NCBI RefSeq assembly: GCF_033115175.1 | Contig: NC_084838.1 | Coordinates: 63,270,468 to 63,334,467, forward strand | DNA from: Lepus europaeus | Lineage: Eukaryota; Chordata; Mammalia; Lagomorpha; Leporidae | Direction of reading: 5' to 3' | DNA length: 64,000 nt | Shown: one piece after another, positions 33,313-44,629 of the stretch | Numbering within the stretch: position 1 is the first letter of the stretch | Layout of the letters: the number at the start of each line of letters is the position of its first letter | Made by a program: the position numbers and the translations under genes | The notes under the pieces: generated by a model | The model's input: the letters and a program-made list of their open reading frames with translations, nothing else | What the model was told of the DNA's origin: nothing | The model's database searches: none

Positions 33313-34667
33313 TAAAACTAATCAAAATAAACAAAATCAAAATAAATAAGTGGATTAATGTTACAAATTTTGATTTAAAAGTCATTTGCATAAAAATAAG
33401 ATATATTGCTATGTTTCTCTTATGCATCTAGTTTACTAGGTTGTTGATGAGCAGATATTTGGTCAAAGATTATTCTTGGAGTATCTGTAAGAATGTTTTG
33501 AGATGCAAATGGAATTGAATTCTATAGAATGAGTGAAATAGATTGCTCTCCCTTTTTTGGATATCCTTTATCCAATGAATTGAAGTCATGAATAGGAATA
33601 AAAGTCTGACCTCTCATGAGTTGGAGGAACTCTTTCTAACTGGCTGTAAATTTGAAAATTCATTTCTTCCTGCCTCAGTTTGTTTCTTTGAGTGCATAGA
33701 TTGCTGACTAGAACTTACACTATGAGTTCTCTTGAGTCTCCAGTTTGCCTGCTGCAGCTCTCTGGATCATATCTCAATTATGTTGTGTTGACTCTGTGTT
33801 GTACAGAGTGCATGAGCTGTGAGGCATGGTTACCCCACCTTAATTTTTGAGTATTCCTCAGAGAGCTTTGGCCCAGGTTGAGAGTTGTCACTGGGGCAAG
33901 ATTATCATAGATAAAATCCATTAAGTGAATGTCTATTGAATTTCTGGGGATGACACTGATGGGAGCCCTCGTAAGGCAATGTCTTCTGGGACCATGGGGA
34001 CAGGTTACTGTGGAACACACTTCCTAAGGCTATGTATAGTGGAGCTGTGTGGGTGCATGTGGTAATAAAGAGGTGGGGGAGGACTTCAGAAGGTCTCTAC
34101 TAAGGTAATGTGTGGGGAGCCATGGAGGAGGATTGCCCTGAGTCCTCAGACTGGTAGTGGCACCAACGTACAATAGTCTAAGAGAGATGCAGGCGTGCAA
34201 CTTCAACACACAGAGTTATGAAATGGAAAGTCTTGGGATTAGAACATAATCCCTTCCCTCCAGGAATCTTAAACACCCAACTCTGATCCCACCATATCCA
34301 GAAGGTAGAGCATGGAGTCAAAAGCCAATTGCAAATCTCTAGATTTGTGTTTTTCACCTTGTTAGATTTTGGATTTACATGGATTATATTCCTCCTTTCA
34401 TCTTGCTGATCTTTCAGTGGGTACTGTCTATAGCATAGCAACCTACTCTTTTTATTTTGAAAGCACATAAAAAAGTTTGATTTCACAGTTCGTGGTTGGA
34501 GAACAGTTTCCATTAGGATGGCTCATCTCTTTAATCTCTACCATATCTGGTTTACAGGAGTCAATAGACTAGATTTTTAAACTGATGCTAGAATGAGTTG
34601 ATACTTTTGGAGATAAAATGAATGCATTTTGCAAGGAAGAAAGACATGAATTCTAGGGACAGAATGC
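33313..34667. other. Unassigned sequence, possibly an ancient retroviral remnant
   Basis: About 33600-34520 is more GC-balanced than its surroundings and includes phrases such as GGGGAGCCATGGAGGAGGAT that I associate with old LTR-retroelement internal sequence. It lies next to an MLT1-like LTR start at 34668. The frames at 33778-34020 and 34178-34513 on the minus strand resemble no protein. The assignment is tentative. Confidence 0.3.
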
Positions 34668-34870
34668 TATAGTCTGAATACCTACCCTCTATGCCAAATG
34701 TATGTGTTGAAACTGAGGATGGTGCCTTTATGAATGTGATGGAAGACTTTATAAAAGAGAGGAAGGGGATTTTTACTCTTTCTTAGTTTTCAACAAGAAA
34801 GAGAAACAGAGAGTAAGGGAAAAGAGAAAAAAGGAAGAGTATATATTTCATATTCCTCATGATTATTAAA
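34668..34870 (+). mobile_element. MaLR (MLT1/MST-like) LTR fragment
   Basis: TGCTATAGTCTGAATACCT, AAATGTATGTGTTGAAACTG, GGTGCCTTTATGAATGTGAT and CTTTATAAAAGAGAGGAAG follow the order of a MaLR LTR 5' half. The 3' half is not evident. Confidence 0.55.
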
Positions 34871-35837
34871 ATTTCAGTATCATAAAATAAAGCTTTCACA
34901 TAAAAGGAAATTAAAGGGACATGACAAATAAGTTCAATGTTTAGACATGTATCATGGATAAAATAATATAAAATGCATCACTATGTAATTGATTAAGTGC
35001 TAGTATAGGCTAATTTATTCAAAGTTATGTATTTTGATAATGATGATGTACTATAGTTGTTGGAGAATATAAGGTTACTTCCAAAATTGCACATAGATTT
35101 TAAAATAAGTTAATTTGGGGATGAAAATCTTGGCAACATATGCATTCTACAATCTCATTTTTAGAATAATCTAGAAACACAGACATTCAATCATTTACAA
35201 TTGGTGCATCATACACTCAGAGAAAGTAATTATTAGTTGGAGAGGATAATGGTATAGGTGTTTTTGATCTTAGCCAAAGACCAAACACTTTAGTGACTTT
35301 TTATGTTTGTGAAAAATGATTTAAATAGGACCTTTACACCAATGATCAATTCTCTCACTTTGTGAATCTCTTATTCAGAGTCTCTGTATATGTATTACAA
35401 GGAAAGGGATGGGAGTGGGCATTCTGAAATTCCATAACATAACTTGAACAGTGTTTTTTTCATTTTTTGCTTCTGCTTCTGAAGAAGGAAATAATACCTT
35501 CTGAGAGATTCAGAGGCAACAGGAGGAAAGGCCTACACTAATCTCATTTTTTCTGTTTGATGGGAATTTTGAAATACATGATCAAGCCATGGATAGAATG
35601 AACAACGTTTCCTTTACCAAATGCAAAGCTTGTCTAATACTACACAATTTAGAAACAAATAAAGAGTGAGTTCTTGGGAAAGGAAATCTTAGGTAATGAT
35701 TTAATTTGCAAAGAAAAAGTGTTTAAATAAAACATCTCATATATAGCTCAAAAAAAAAAAAAAAGAGAGAGAAAAGAGAAAATTCTAATTCTCTGCCCTC
35801 AATGTACTATAGTGGATATGTATGCTGAAAGTGTGCA
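34871..35837. other. AT-rich sequence, nothing recognised
   Basis: No gene or repeat recognised except an A-rich/GA run at 35750-35780. Confidence 0.45.
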
Positions 35838-36240
35838 TGTAAGCCAGTCCCAAAAAGACAGATATCATATGTTTTCCCAGGTCTGAGGTAACTAAAACGT
35901 AATTTATTGGAGTGAAATAGACATTTTGAGATCTCATGATTATTTATAGCCCTTGTCTCTTCCATTGAGGAATAGTATTTTTTTTTTTGGTTGTTCTTTT
36001 TTGTTTTCTCTTTTACTATTTGTTGAACTCTTTTACTTAGTGTAGGGTTAACTGTATGATCATTAAGTAAACTGAAAATAGATCTCTGTGAAAATAAATG
36101 TGGGACTGTGAGAGGGAGGAGGAGGAAGGATTGGAGCATGGGTGGGAGGGAGGGTAGAGGGGGAAATGTCACTATGTTTTTAAGTCTGTATATATGAAAT
36201 GCATAAAATTTGTATAAATGAAATAAAATTAGAAAATAAG
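35838..36240 (+). mobile_element. L1 3' end, plus strand, older subfamily
   Basis: It starts within the ORF2 terminus (AGCCAGTCCCAAAAAGACAG, ATATCATATGTTTTCCCAGG), continues through 3' UTR like that of the element at 18826-19990 and a G-rich tract at about 36110-36164, and ends in AATAAAATTAGAAAATAAG. Confidence 0.8.
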
Positions 36241-36349
36241 AAATATAACTACACATATGTATGACACATATATATTCCTATCTGTGTTTGCACTACTTCT
36301 GAGTTTACAGCAGTATTAGAGACCCTAGAACAAGTGTGTTCGGATGTTC

Positions 36350-36618
36350 TTTTTATTATTTATTTATTTATAAGACAGAGTTACAGACAGGCATAAGCAT
36401 AGAGAGAGCCAGAGGTCTTCCTTACATACAATGATTCATTCCCCAAATGAATTCTACAGCTGATACTGAGCCTGATCTGAAGACAGGGACCAGGAGCTTC
36501 TTCCAGGTTTCCCACGCAGGTGAACAGGCCCAAATATTTGGGCCATCTTCTACTGCTCTCCCAGTTCATAGCAGAGAGCTGGATTGGAAGTGGAGCAGAT
36601 AAGACTGGAAGTGGCACC
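36350..36618 (-). mobile_element. CSINE, minus strand, head-truncated
   Basis: TTATTTATTTATTTATAAGA tail complement through body to GTGGAGCAGATAAGACTGG. The tRNA-like head is missing. Confidence 0.85.
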
Positions 36619-37052
36619 CCATGATATTTTCTAACCACTTTGCAAAGACAAAAGTAATTATCACTGTGAAACTAGAAATAATAATATAAATGAATATTGT
36701 CTTACAACTCTAAGTTCCTGTTTTCTGTCTATGAAAGCAATAGAAAACTAAAACAGAGATATTTTAAGTATTTATGTAAAATAATGTAAAACTATGATCA
36801 TGGAGGGAAAGAAAGCATTGTAGAGATCTAGGAGAGGATCAATATCCTTGTAGCTATCACTTGGCAAATTACATGCAGTACCTTAAGATCACCCCAAGCA
36901 GTTCCAGTTTCTTTAACTTATGCACATAAAAAAAGAACAACACACAGGGTTGAAATGAGACCAAAACAAGAGTATGACAAACAATCCAAGACTGATAACA
37001 AGGAAATAGGGTCACCAACTGCTTAACTTTGCTGCAACAGATATTATTCAAC
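36619..37052. other. AT-rich sequence, nothing recognised
   Basis: No gene or repeat signal. Confidence 0.45.
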
Positions 37053-37429
37053 AAGATTAAGACATAGGCCTGCGCCGTGGCTCAACAGGCTAATCCTCCG
37101 CCTAGCAGCACCGGCACACCAGGTTCTAGTCCCAGTCGGGGTGCCAGATTCTGTCCTGGTTGCCCCTCTTCCAGGCCAGCCTTCTGCTGTGGCCCGGGAG
37201 TGCAGTGGAGGATGGCCCAAGTGCTTGGGCCCTGCACACCATGGGAGACCAGGAGAAGCACCTGGCTCCTGCCTTCGGTTCAGCGCGGTGCGCCGGCCGC
37301 TGTGCACCGGCCATGGCGGCCACTGGAGGGTGAACCAACAGCAAAAAGGAAGACTTTTCTCTCTGTCTCTCTCTCTCTCACTGTCCACTCCGCCTGTCAA
37401 AAAAAAAAAAAAAAAAAGATTAAGACATA
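37053..37429 (+). mobile_element. CSINE, young, 14-bp target duplication
   Basis: AAGATTAAGACATA at 37053-37066 and 37416-37429 flanks a near-consensus copy with GGCCTGCGCCGTGGCTCA head and a pure A tail of about 19. The many CpGs kept in the body (GCGCGGTGCGCCGGCCGC) suggest recent insertion. Long frames on both strands are SINE frames. Confidence 0.95.
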
Positions 37430-37489
37430 AAGGACTACAAATTGAAAATCACATTTTCACAAAATTTTACTTAAAATTTTGGATGACAA

Positions 37490-37826
37490 GGATGGCCCTG
37501 TCGCATAGCAGGTAGGCTGCCTCCTGCAGTGCCGGCATCCCATGTGGACTCCATTCAAGTCCCAGCTGCTCCTCTTTAGATACAGCTGTCTACTACAGCC
37601 TGGGGAAGCAGTAGAAGATGGTGCAAGTCCTTGAGCCCCTGCACTCACGTGGGGGACCCAGAAGAAGCTCCTTGCTCCTGGCTTCGGATCAGCTCAACTC
37701 CAGTGGTTGCGGCCATTTGGGAAGTGAGCCAGCAGATGGAATATCTCTCTCTCTCTCTCTCTCTGCCTCTACCTCTGCTTCCCCATAACTGTCTTTCAAA
37801 TAAATAAATAAAATCTTTAAAATATT
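37490..37826 (+). mobile_element. CSINE, plus strand
   Basis: GGATGGCCCTGTCGCATAGC head, (CT)n at about 37745-37766 and CAAATAAATAAATAAAATCT tail. Similar AAATTTTGGATG and ATATTTTGAATG on either side may be a diverged target duplication. Confidence 0.9.
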
Positions 37827-38342
37827 TTGAATGGCATGTTTTATATATAATTTAGTTATTTCTCAATATTTTGTAATATGTAATAAAATGTTATTACAAT
37901 TATACATCATATCATGAGTAAGAACAGACAGACTGGTAGTTAGCTAGTATATTGGGAATCATGGTCAGTCCAAAGGATAGAGTTTAAGTCCCTTCTAAAG
38001 GAGATTACAGACACTTTGAATACTATTAATATCAGTCTTTACATTTCTGTGATATTATCTTTCAAATAGTGATAAAAACAACAGACATTTGAAAAGCATC
38101 CTTCAGCTATTATACATGCAAGGGAACTAAAACACAATACTGAAATATCTCTCTTTGGCATCAAAGTTTAAAAATAAATGGAGGGAGGATATTTTGAAAT
38201 TCTTCCAATGTGCAAAAAGGAACATATTATGCTTTATTAGCTATCATTATCAAATTGCTTCTTTTATGTTTAATATTGGCCCATGGAAACATTATATAAA
38301 AATGTTTAATGTATCCATGCTAGAGCTAATTAATCCATAAGA
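37827..38342. other. AT-rich sequence, nothing recognised
   Basis: No gene or repeat signal. Confidence 0.45.
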
Positions 38343-38646
38343 ATCTTTTATTCATTTATTTGAAAGGCAGAGCGACAGAAAGAGGCTGAGAGAGAGAGAT
38401 CTTGCAACTGCTGGTTCACTCCCCAAGTGACTGCAACAGCCATGGCTAGGACAGGCTGAAGCCAGGAGCCAGGAACTGCATCCTGATCTCCCATATGGGT
38501 GGCAGGGCCTAATCATCCACCACTATCACAGTCACGCTAGCAGAAGGCTGGACTGGAAGTTGAGCAGCCAGATCTCAAATCACCTCTGTGATATGGGATG
38601 CTATCATTGCAAGCTGTCACTTAGTTCATTGTACTATGTGGCCACT
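38343..38646 (-). mobile_element. CSINE, diverged, minus strand
   Basis: TTATTCATTTATTTGAAAGG tail complement, GCTGAGAGAGAGAGATCTTG, body and a degraded head complement (GTACTATGTGGCCAC). Confidence 0.8.
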
Positions 38647-38814
38647 ATATTTCACCACTGAATTTCACCACCGTACTATTAAAATTCTGTGCTCTGCTCC
38701 TTACATTATTTTGTCCTGAAGCCTACAAATTTTGGTATTTTATTTTATTTTTATGTAAATAATGTTACAAATTAAAACCAACTTGTAGACAAAACATAAT
38801 ACACATTACCAATA

Positions 38815-39370
38815 CATAGTTCCTATCAGTCAAGAGTCTGAGTATGTTGGGGCACAGCCAGTTCTTCTTCTGTAGGTCTTACAAGTTCAAGGCCAAGTTG
38901 TTGGCTGGGCTGCATTAATTTCTTCAGGATCTGGGAAAGAATGTGTTTACAAGCTCATTCAGACAGCTGACAGAACTTTGCTCTTTGAAGGTGAAAGACT
39001 ATGGTCCTTATTTCCTTTTTGGCTGTCAGCTTTAGCTCCTAGAAAACACTTTTCCAGTTCTCACAATTGGCCTTCTCATCTCAGAACCACTAATAGATCT
39101 TGAACACCTGCTTATCTGTTGATTTCTTTCGTGTCCCTGCCTCCTGTGTTTCTCCTCTTTTGCTGCATTTCACTGTTGATCTCCTTTTCTCACTGCTTCT
39201 AAGGGTTTATGTGATTTCATTGGGCCCACCTGTATAATACATGAAAATTACCCTATTATAAAATACTTAAATTTAATTACATTTGCAAAGTCCCTTTGAC
39301 CATGTAAAGTATCATTTTCATAATGCCCTGCAAATAAGCAATGGATATCTTTGGGAATTCACTACACACA
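38815..39370 (-). mobile_element. MLT1-like MaLR LTR, minus strand
   Basis: AAGGCCAAGTTGTTGGCTGG, GATTTCATTGGGCCCACC, CATTTGCAAAGTCCCTTTGA, CCATGTAAAGTATCATTTTC and TGGATATCTTTGGG occur in the order of a reverse-complemented MLT1 LTR. It is old and diverged, with the internal part shortened. Confidence 0.6.
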
Positions 39371-39945
39371 ACAATAGCCAAGTTTAATGACTTTAAGCCA
39401 TTTACTTGAACTAAGAATTCAGGAAGATTTTTGAGGCATCTAGTTTTTGGTTGGTTGTTCTCTCATTTTTGAGATAAATATCCTATGCAATAGTGAATAT
39501 TTTACTATTATATTTGCTTCAGGTTAAGCATATTTATTGGTAAATCCATGAATACATAAATTTACTAATTTCTCAGGCATTTATTATGTTTATTTTATAA
39601 CATTCAATATTGTTTCCCAAAGAAGAAATTAATGAAATATGCGTTTTTCCTGCTACTGAGTCTTTGCCAATATTTTTTCCTTAATCAGGACTACCTAATC
39701 AAGTAAGATTCTGAATATATATATTAATTTATCCCAAGACCTACAGATTTTGGTATTTAGCTATACTACTTTAAGGCACTGATACAATTGAGCATATGGT
39801 AATTTGTCCATGTTCAAATTCTTAGCACTGAGTTGCTTCATGCTACTACTGTGAAAGCTTCTTGCTAGAGCACTGTCTTGAAACTTTGGTAGTTCATATG
39901 GCATAGAACTAATACTGCAGTAGTCTGTTAAAAAGGGCAAATAGG
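39371..39945. other. AT-rich sequence, nothing recognised
   Basis: No gene or repeat signal. Confidence 0.45.
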
Positions 39946-40027
39946 GCCATGTATTTGTATAGCAGTTAAGATGCACTTTGGAAGGCTTACATTCTATATA
40001 GAATGCCTGTGTTCTAGTCCCAGTTCC

Positions 40028-40320
40028 ATTGGCAAGCGTTGTGGTACATTGGGTTAAGCTGTCACTTGCAAGACAGGTATTCGTTATCAGAGTGCTGATT
40101 TGTGATCTGCCCAATTTGCTTCCAATCCAACCTCCTGCTAACGCACCTAGCAAGTAGTGGAAGATGTCCAAGTACCTCAGCCCCTGCTCTCCAGGTAGGA
40201 GACCAAGATGCAGTTCTTGGCCCCTGGGTTTGTTGCAATCATTTGGGATGTGGATGAAAGATCTCTCCCTCTCTCTTTCTCCGTCACTCTGACTTCCAAA
40301 TAAATAAATAAATTTGTTTA
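40028..40320 (+). mobile_element. CSINE, plus strand, inside the older SINE
   Basis: GGCAAGCGTTGTGGTACATT head, GGAAGATGTCCAAGTACCTC body and CCAAATAAATAAATAAATTT tail. Confidence 0.8.
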
Positions 40321-40323
40321 AAT

Positions 40324-40660
40324 TACTTGGATTCCTGGGGCTGGTGCTGCGGCGCAGCAGGTTAACTCCCTGGCCTAAAGGCCTGGCATCGCCAATGGAC
40401 ACCAGTTCAAGTCCCAGCCCTTCCACTTCCAATCCAGCTCTCTGCTATGGCCTGGGAAACCAGTAGAAGATGGCCCAAGTCCTTGCCCCCACCGCACCTG
40501 CATGGGAAACCCGGAAATACTGGCTCCTGGATTTGGATTGGCGCAGCTCTGGCTGTTTCGGCCAACTGGGGAGTGGACCATTGGATGAAAGACCTCTGTG
40601 TAACTTCGACTTTCAAATAAATCAATAAATCTTAAAAAAAAAATAAAGTACTTGGATTCC
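40324..40660 (+). mobile_element. CSINE with 12-bp target duplication
   Basis: TACTTGGATTCC at 40324-40335 and 40649-40660 brackets a copy with GGGGCTGGTGCTGCGGCGCA head and CAAATAAATCAATAAATCTT tail. The duplicated word belongs to the old SINE body. Confidence 0.93.
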
Positions 40661-40830
40661 TTCCACCTACATGGGAAAATTGAATGGTGTTCCTCGCTCC
40701 TGGCTCCTGGCCTCAGTTTGGCCTACCCTGGCTATTTTGGGGATTTGGAAAATGAACCAGCATATAGAAGACTTCTGTCTTTCTGTCGCTGTTTCTCTTC
40801 CTTTCAAATAAATAGACAATTAAAAAGCTA

Positions 40831-42090
40831 ATAAAAAGTGCAAAACATCTTTAAAGTATTATTTTAAGCCAATAATAATAATAAAATATTTCAGTGGTAA
40901 CAATAATCAGATAATAAATATTATTTTATTAGTAAACAGTGTGAACAGTGAGAATTCTGCTTTGCTTTGCTTTATCTGTTGTTTTGTTGTTTTTTTCTAT
41001 AATTGTTTTAATGAATGTGAGAAAATACAGAAGACTCAGTAACATGAGACTCTTAAGTAGGTATAACAGTTCAGCAGAAATAGCACACATAGTACCACCG
41101 ATAAAAAGATAAAGTTTGCATCAAACTTTAGGAAACCTAGAATGTACCAATATAAGAGCACTGACAAGCCAAACAGCAAAAAGCCACTAACAATAGAAGA
41201 GAAAATAGAGTTTTCCTCAGATTAAAATATTAGATTCACTCATCTAGATTGTCAGAATTCTGAGTCCCTGAGCCCTTGGGTAAATCATGACGATGCTTAG
41301 GCTTTAGCATTTATCACCATGAAATTCCTTAAGAGGTTTTCCAATGTGGAATTTGCAATACTCCTCTGCTAATCAATTTCACCACTCTCATCTGTGAAGT
41401 TTGCCAACAACAATCTATTCTGGCTACGGGACAAAAAGAAAACCAACATAATGGCTTAGCCAAGAAGAAAAAAGATAATGATTCCCAGGACATATTTACT
41501 TTCTTAAAGTAACTTCAAGACTTGTATATTTGGATTTTAGAAAGCCAAAATCAAAACATTTATATGTATCTGGTTCATATCAGCACTATTAATTAATAGT
41601 TTTTAAATGTATTACTTGTGTATGAGATGTTTATTCTTATATTCTAAGAAATAAATATTATTTTTAACTAAGGATACTTTTTTTCTGCTATTTCACTGGA
41701 TTCTTAAAGCAAAGGGCAGGAGAATAAATGACAGAATAGAGGAAGTAACTTCTTCCCTGATCTGGATTAAGCTTATGTCATTATGTTATTCAGTTTCTAT
41801 TTCCTTCTAATCTTAAACTTAATTATTTTGTGTTGTGAATGAAGTGTAAATTATGGGTATACAAAACATATATGTTTCTACATATATCTGAATATATATA
41901 CATACTATTATAAACAATTGCAATAGCATCAAATTCCATTTTTCTTTGTGTTAAATAGTTTTACATGCACAATGGAATGTTACACAAAAAAATTTCGCTT
42001 ATGTCTTCTTTATAAAGTTGGTAGCAATACTCTGTGAATCTGCTTATGCTAGAATAGAATCCCATAGCAATATAAAGCCTGTCTGCCTGT
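40831..42090. other. AT-rich sequence, nothing recognised
   Basis: No gene or repeat family recognised; short A/T-rich low-complexity runs only. Confidence 0.45.
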
Positions 42091-42172
42091 CTTCCTTCCT
42101 TCCTTCCTTCCTTCCTTCCTTCCTTCCTTCCTTCCTTCCTTCCTTCCTTCCTTCCTTCCTTCTTTCTTTCCT
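42091..42172. repeat. (CTTC)n microsatellite
   Basis: About 80 bp of CTTC units, nearly perfect to 42160 and then ending in TTCTTTCTTTCC. The complementary strand is a purine tract (GAAG)n. Confidence 0.97.
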
Positions 42173-42449
42173 TGATTCCTTGATGTGTCTTTAAATGCTA
42201 TACCCTGGAACTGTAAAATTCAAAAACCGCATGGCTCAGCATGGTGTCCTTCATATAAAAAGATATTATAATATTAATAGGTCTCATTGAAGAAATCTGA
42301 GTCATTTTGGTACATTATCTAAGAGATTGGAGAGGATAAAGGGGTTCATTTCGATGATTGTAGATTTAGATATTCTGGTTAGAACGTTCCTTCCAGAATG
42401 AAGAAATAGGAAGTGCATTAACATCATGGGCTGTTTTCAGGGAAGGATT

Positions 42450-42768
42450 TTTTAAAAAAATTTATTCATGTCAATGGCAAATAAACAGAGAAAGAGAGCG
42501 AGAGAGAGATAGAGAAGGAGATCTTCCATCTTCTGGCTCACTGCCCATGTGGCCCCATCTCCCTGGGCTTTGCCAGGAAAAAACTCAGAGCCAGGAACTT
42601 CATCTTGGTCTCGCACATGGGCACAGGGGTTCAAGACCTAGGATAATCATTTGCTGCTTTCCCAGGTGCATTAGCACAGAGCTGGATCTGAAGTGGAGCA
42701 GCTGGGACCCAAGTTGGTGCCTGGTGTTGCAGTCTGTGGCTTAACCCATTATACCACAAAGTCAGCCC
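42450..42768 (-). mobile_element. CSINE, minus strand, diverged
   Basis: AAATTTATTCATGTCAATGG tail complement, GAGAAAGAGAGCGAGAGAGA and a terminal ATACCACAAAGTCAGCCCC head complement. Confidence 0.85.
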
Positions 42769-42919
42769 CTCAGAGGAGAATTTTGTTGCAACATAACACG
42801 TAGGAGAAATGGGAAGCCCATGACACAATTTTTATCTTCTGCAATGTTAGGAAGACTAGATATCCTAACACAAGCAATGAAGTTAGGCACTTAATTAACA
42901 TTATATGCAAAAATTACCT

Positions 42920-43172
42920 TGGGCTGGCATTAAGGATTAGCAGGTTAAGCCACAGCTTATGAAACTGGCATCCCATAGAGGAGCACCAGTTCTTGGCAGC
43001 ATCTCCTGCAATCCAGATCCTTGCTAATGCAACAGGGAAAGCAGCAGATGATAGCCCAATTACATGTGTCTCTGACCCCCATGTTACAAACTGATTGGAG
43101 TTCAGGCTTCTAGCTTCAGCCTCACTCAGCCTTAGACATTGTGGCCATTTGGACAGTGAGCCAGAGGATGCA

Positions 43173-43217
<45 letters not shown>

Positions 43218-43225
43218 TCTATCCC
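42920..43225 (+). mobile_element. CSINE, plus strand, ending in a long (CT)n
   Basis: TTGGGCTGGCATTAAGGATT head, CATCCCATAGAGGAGCACCA body and a CT-run at 43176-43214. The A-rich tail is absent; L1 ORF2 sequence begins almost at once after the CT-run. Confidence 0.85.
43176..43214. repeat. (CT)n microsatellite within the SINE
   Basis: About nineteen uninterrupted CT units. Confidence 0.95.
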
Positions 43226-43885
43226 ATTCATTCTGAAATCTAGCAACAACAGATGCGGGCGAGGATGTGGGGGAAAAGGGACACTAACCCACTGTTGGTG
43301 GGAATGCAAACTGGTTAAGCCACTATGAAAGTCAGTCTGGAGATTCTTCAGAAACCTGAATATAACCCTACCATACAACCCAGCCATCCCACTCATTGGA
43401 ATTTACCCAAAGGAAATTAAATTGGCAAACAAAAAAGCGGTCTGCACCTTATTGTTTATTGCAGCTCAATTCACAATAGCTAAGACCTGGAACCAACCCA
43501 AATGCCCATCAACAGTAGACTGGATAAAGAAATTATGGGACATGTACTCTAAAGAATACTATACAGCAGTCAAAAACAATGAAATCTGGTCATTTACAAC
43601 AAAATGGAGGAATCTGGAAAACATCATTCTGAGTGAATTAAGCCAGTCTCAAAGGGACAAATATCATATGTTCTCCCTGATCAGTGACAACTAACCAAGC
43701 ACAAAAAAAAAGTTGATCTTCAGTATATGAAGGTAATTAAAAATGAAACTCGATGAAGGACGGGATGCGAGAGGGAGTGAGAGAGGGGAGGGCCGTGGGA
43801 GGGAGGGAGGTTGGGGGGGGGGGAGCCACAACAATACAAAAGTTGCACTTTGTAAATTCACATTTATTAAATTAAAAAAAAAACT
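43226..43885 (+). mobile_element. L1: ORF2 C-terminus with an unusual short 3' UTR
   Basis: ORF2 sequence begins near ATTCATTCTGAAATCTAGCA and ends at the stop after [12 protein letters not shown] (frame 43422-43694). Instead of the roughly 1.2-kb 3' UTR of other copies, only about 190 bp follow, with a G-rich tract at about 43770-43824 and CACTTTGTAAATTCACATTT before an A-rich tail. It may be a different subfamily or an internally deleted UTR. Confidence 0.82.
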
Positions 43886-43913
43886 ATATAACAAACAAAA
43901 AAAGAAAAAAAAA

Positions 43914-44275
43914 GAACTTAATACTTTACCCTTTTAGTATTTTCTTATGTTCTACTTAAAACTATTGGTTGAACTCTGTAATTAATACAAATTATTCTTA
44001 GGTGTTTAATTAATGCTATAACTAGTGCTCAAATAGTATTTTTCACTTTGTGTTTCTCTGTGGGTGCAAACTGTTGAAATCTTTACTTTATATGCTAAAT
44101 TGATCTTCTTTATATAAAGATAATTGAAAATTAATCTTGATATCAATGGAAGGGGAGAGGGAGTAGGAGAAGGGAGTGTTGTGGGTGGGAGGGAAGTTAT
44201 GGGGGGGGAGCTATTGTAATCCATAAGCTGTACTTTGAAAATTTATGTTCATTAAATAAAATTTAAAAAAAGAAA
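43914..44275 (+). mobile_element. L1 3' UTR with internal deletion
   Basis: AACTTAATACTTTACCCTTT to TTCTTAGGTGTTT matches the start of the common 3' UTR. It is then joined to AATGCTATAACTAGTGCTCA, which lies about 800 bp further on in the copy at 7479-10014. The G-rich tract (about 44150-44210) and A-rich end are intact. Confidence 0.85.
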
Positions 44276-44461
44276 ATATAAAAACTATACATCATCCTAT
44301 TGCATATGAATATCCAATTGGAAATCAGAAGAGTGATACTTAGTGGTGATTCAAAAGTTATATTTTGCTGTATAATGCTATATGGAGATTCTTTAATAAA
44401 AAATTTAAAATTTCAAAATAAAATAAAATAAAGTGACAACAAGATCACTTTAAAAAAAAAA

Positions 44462-44629
44462 AGTCTGCATGAGGTTTGAATGGACCAAATATTTGAAGCA
44501 TCTCCTACTGCCTCTCAGAGTGCAGAGTAAAGGGATGTTAGAAGCAGAAATAGAGGAAAGACTTGAAACCAGGACCTCTGATATGGTATGTAGTTGTCCT
44601 AACTGTTGCACCAAGTCCCTTCATTACAT
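44462..44629 (-). mobile_element. CSINE-related fragment, minus strand
   Basis: GGACCAAATATTTGAAGCAT, CTCCTACTGCCTCTCAGAG and TTGCACCAAGTCCC follow the order of the head-proximal half of the SINE in reverse complement. It is diverged and is cut by the L1 that follows. Confidence 0.6.

Larger units (their letters stand above)
39946..40830 (+). mobile_element. Old CSINE-related element interrupted by two later SINEs
   Basis: The head lies at about 39946-40027 (GGGCCATGTATTTGTATAGC through TTCTAGTCCCAGTTCC). The tail half resumes at about 40661-40830 (TTCCACCTACATGGGAAAAT, CTCCTGGCTCCTGGCCTCAG, CCTTTCAAATAAATAGAC). The two halves are separated by the copies at 40028-40320 and 40336-40648. Confidence 0.7.

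Noticed and set aside
37044..37515. Several overlapping frames of 72-124 codons on both strands, with Pro/Gly/Arg-rich content
   Set aside because: They fall within one young CpG-rich CSINE; the same frames recur in the copies at 13359, 53537, 54417, 55265 and 59398.
39761..40432. 223-codon minus-strand open frame, the longest in the window
   Set aside because: It runs antisense through nested CSINE copies (residues such as RERERSFIH and the Cys-poor Gly/Trp-rich body recur in frames over every minus-strand SINE frame). It is a chance frame of the repeats.
42091..42172. Regular repeats considered as a CRISPR or satellite array
   Set aside because: The unit is 4 bp with no spacers; it is a simple microsatellite.
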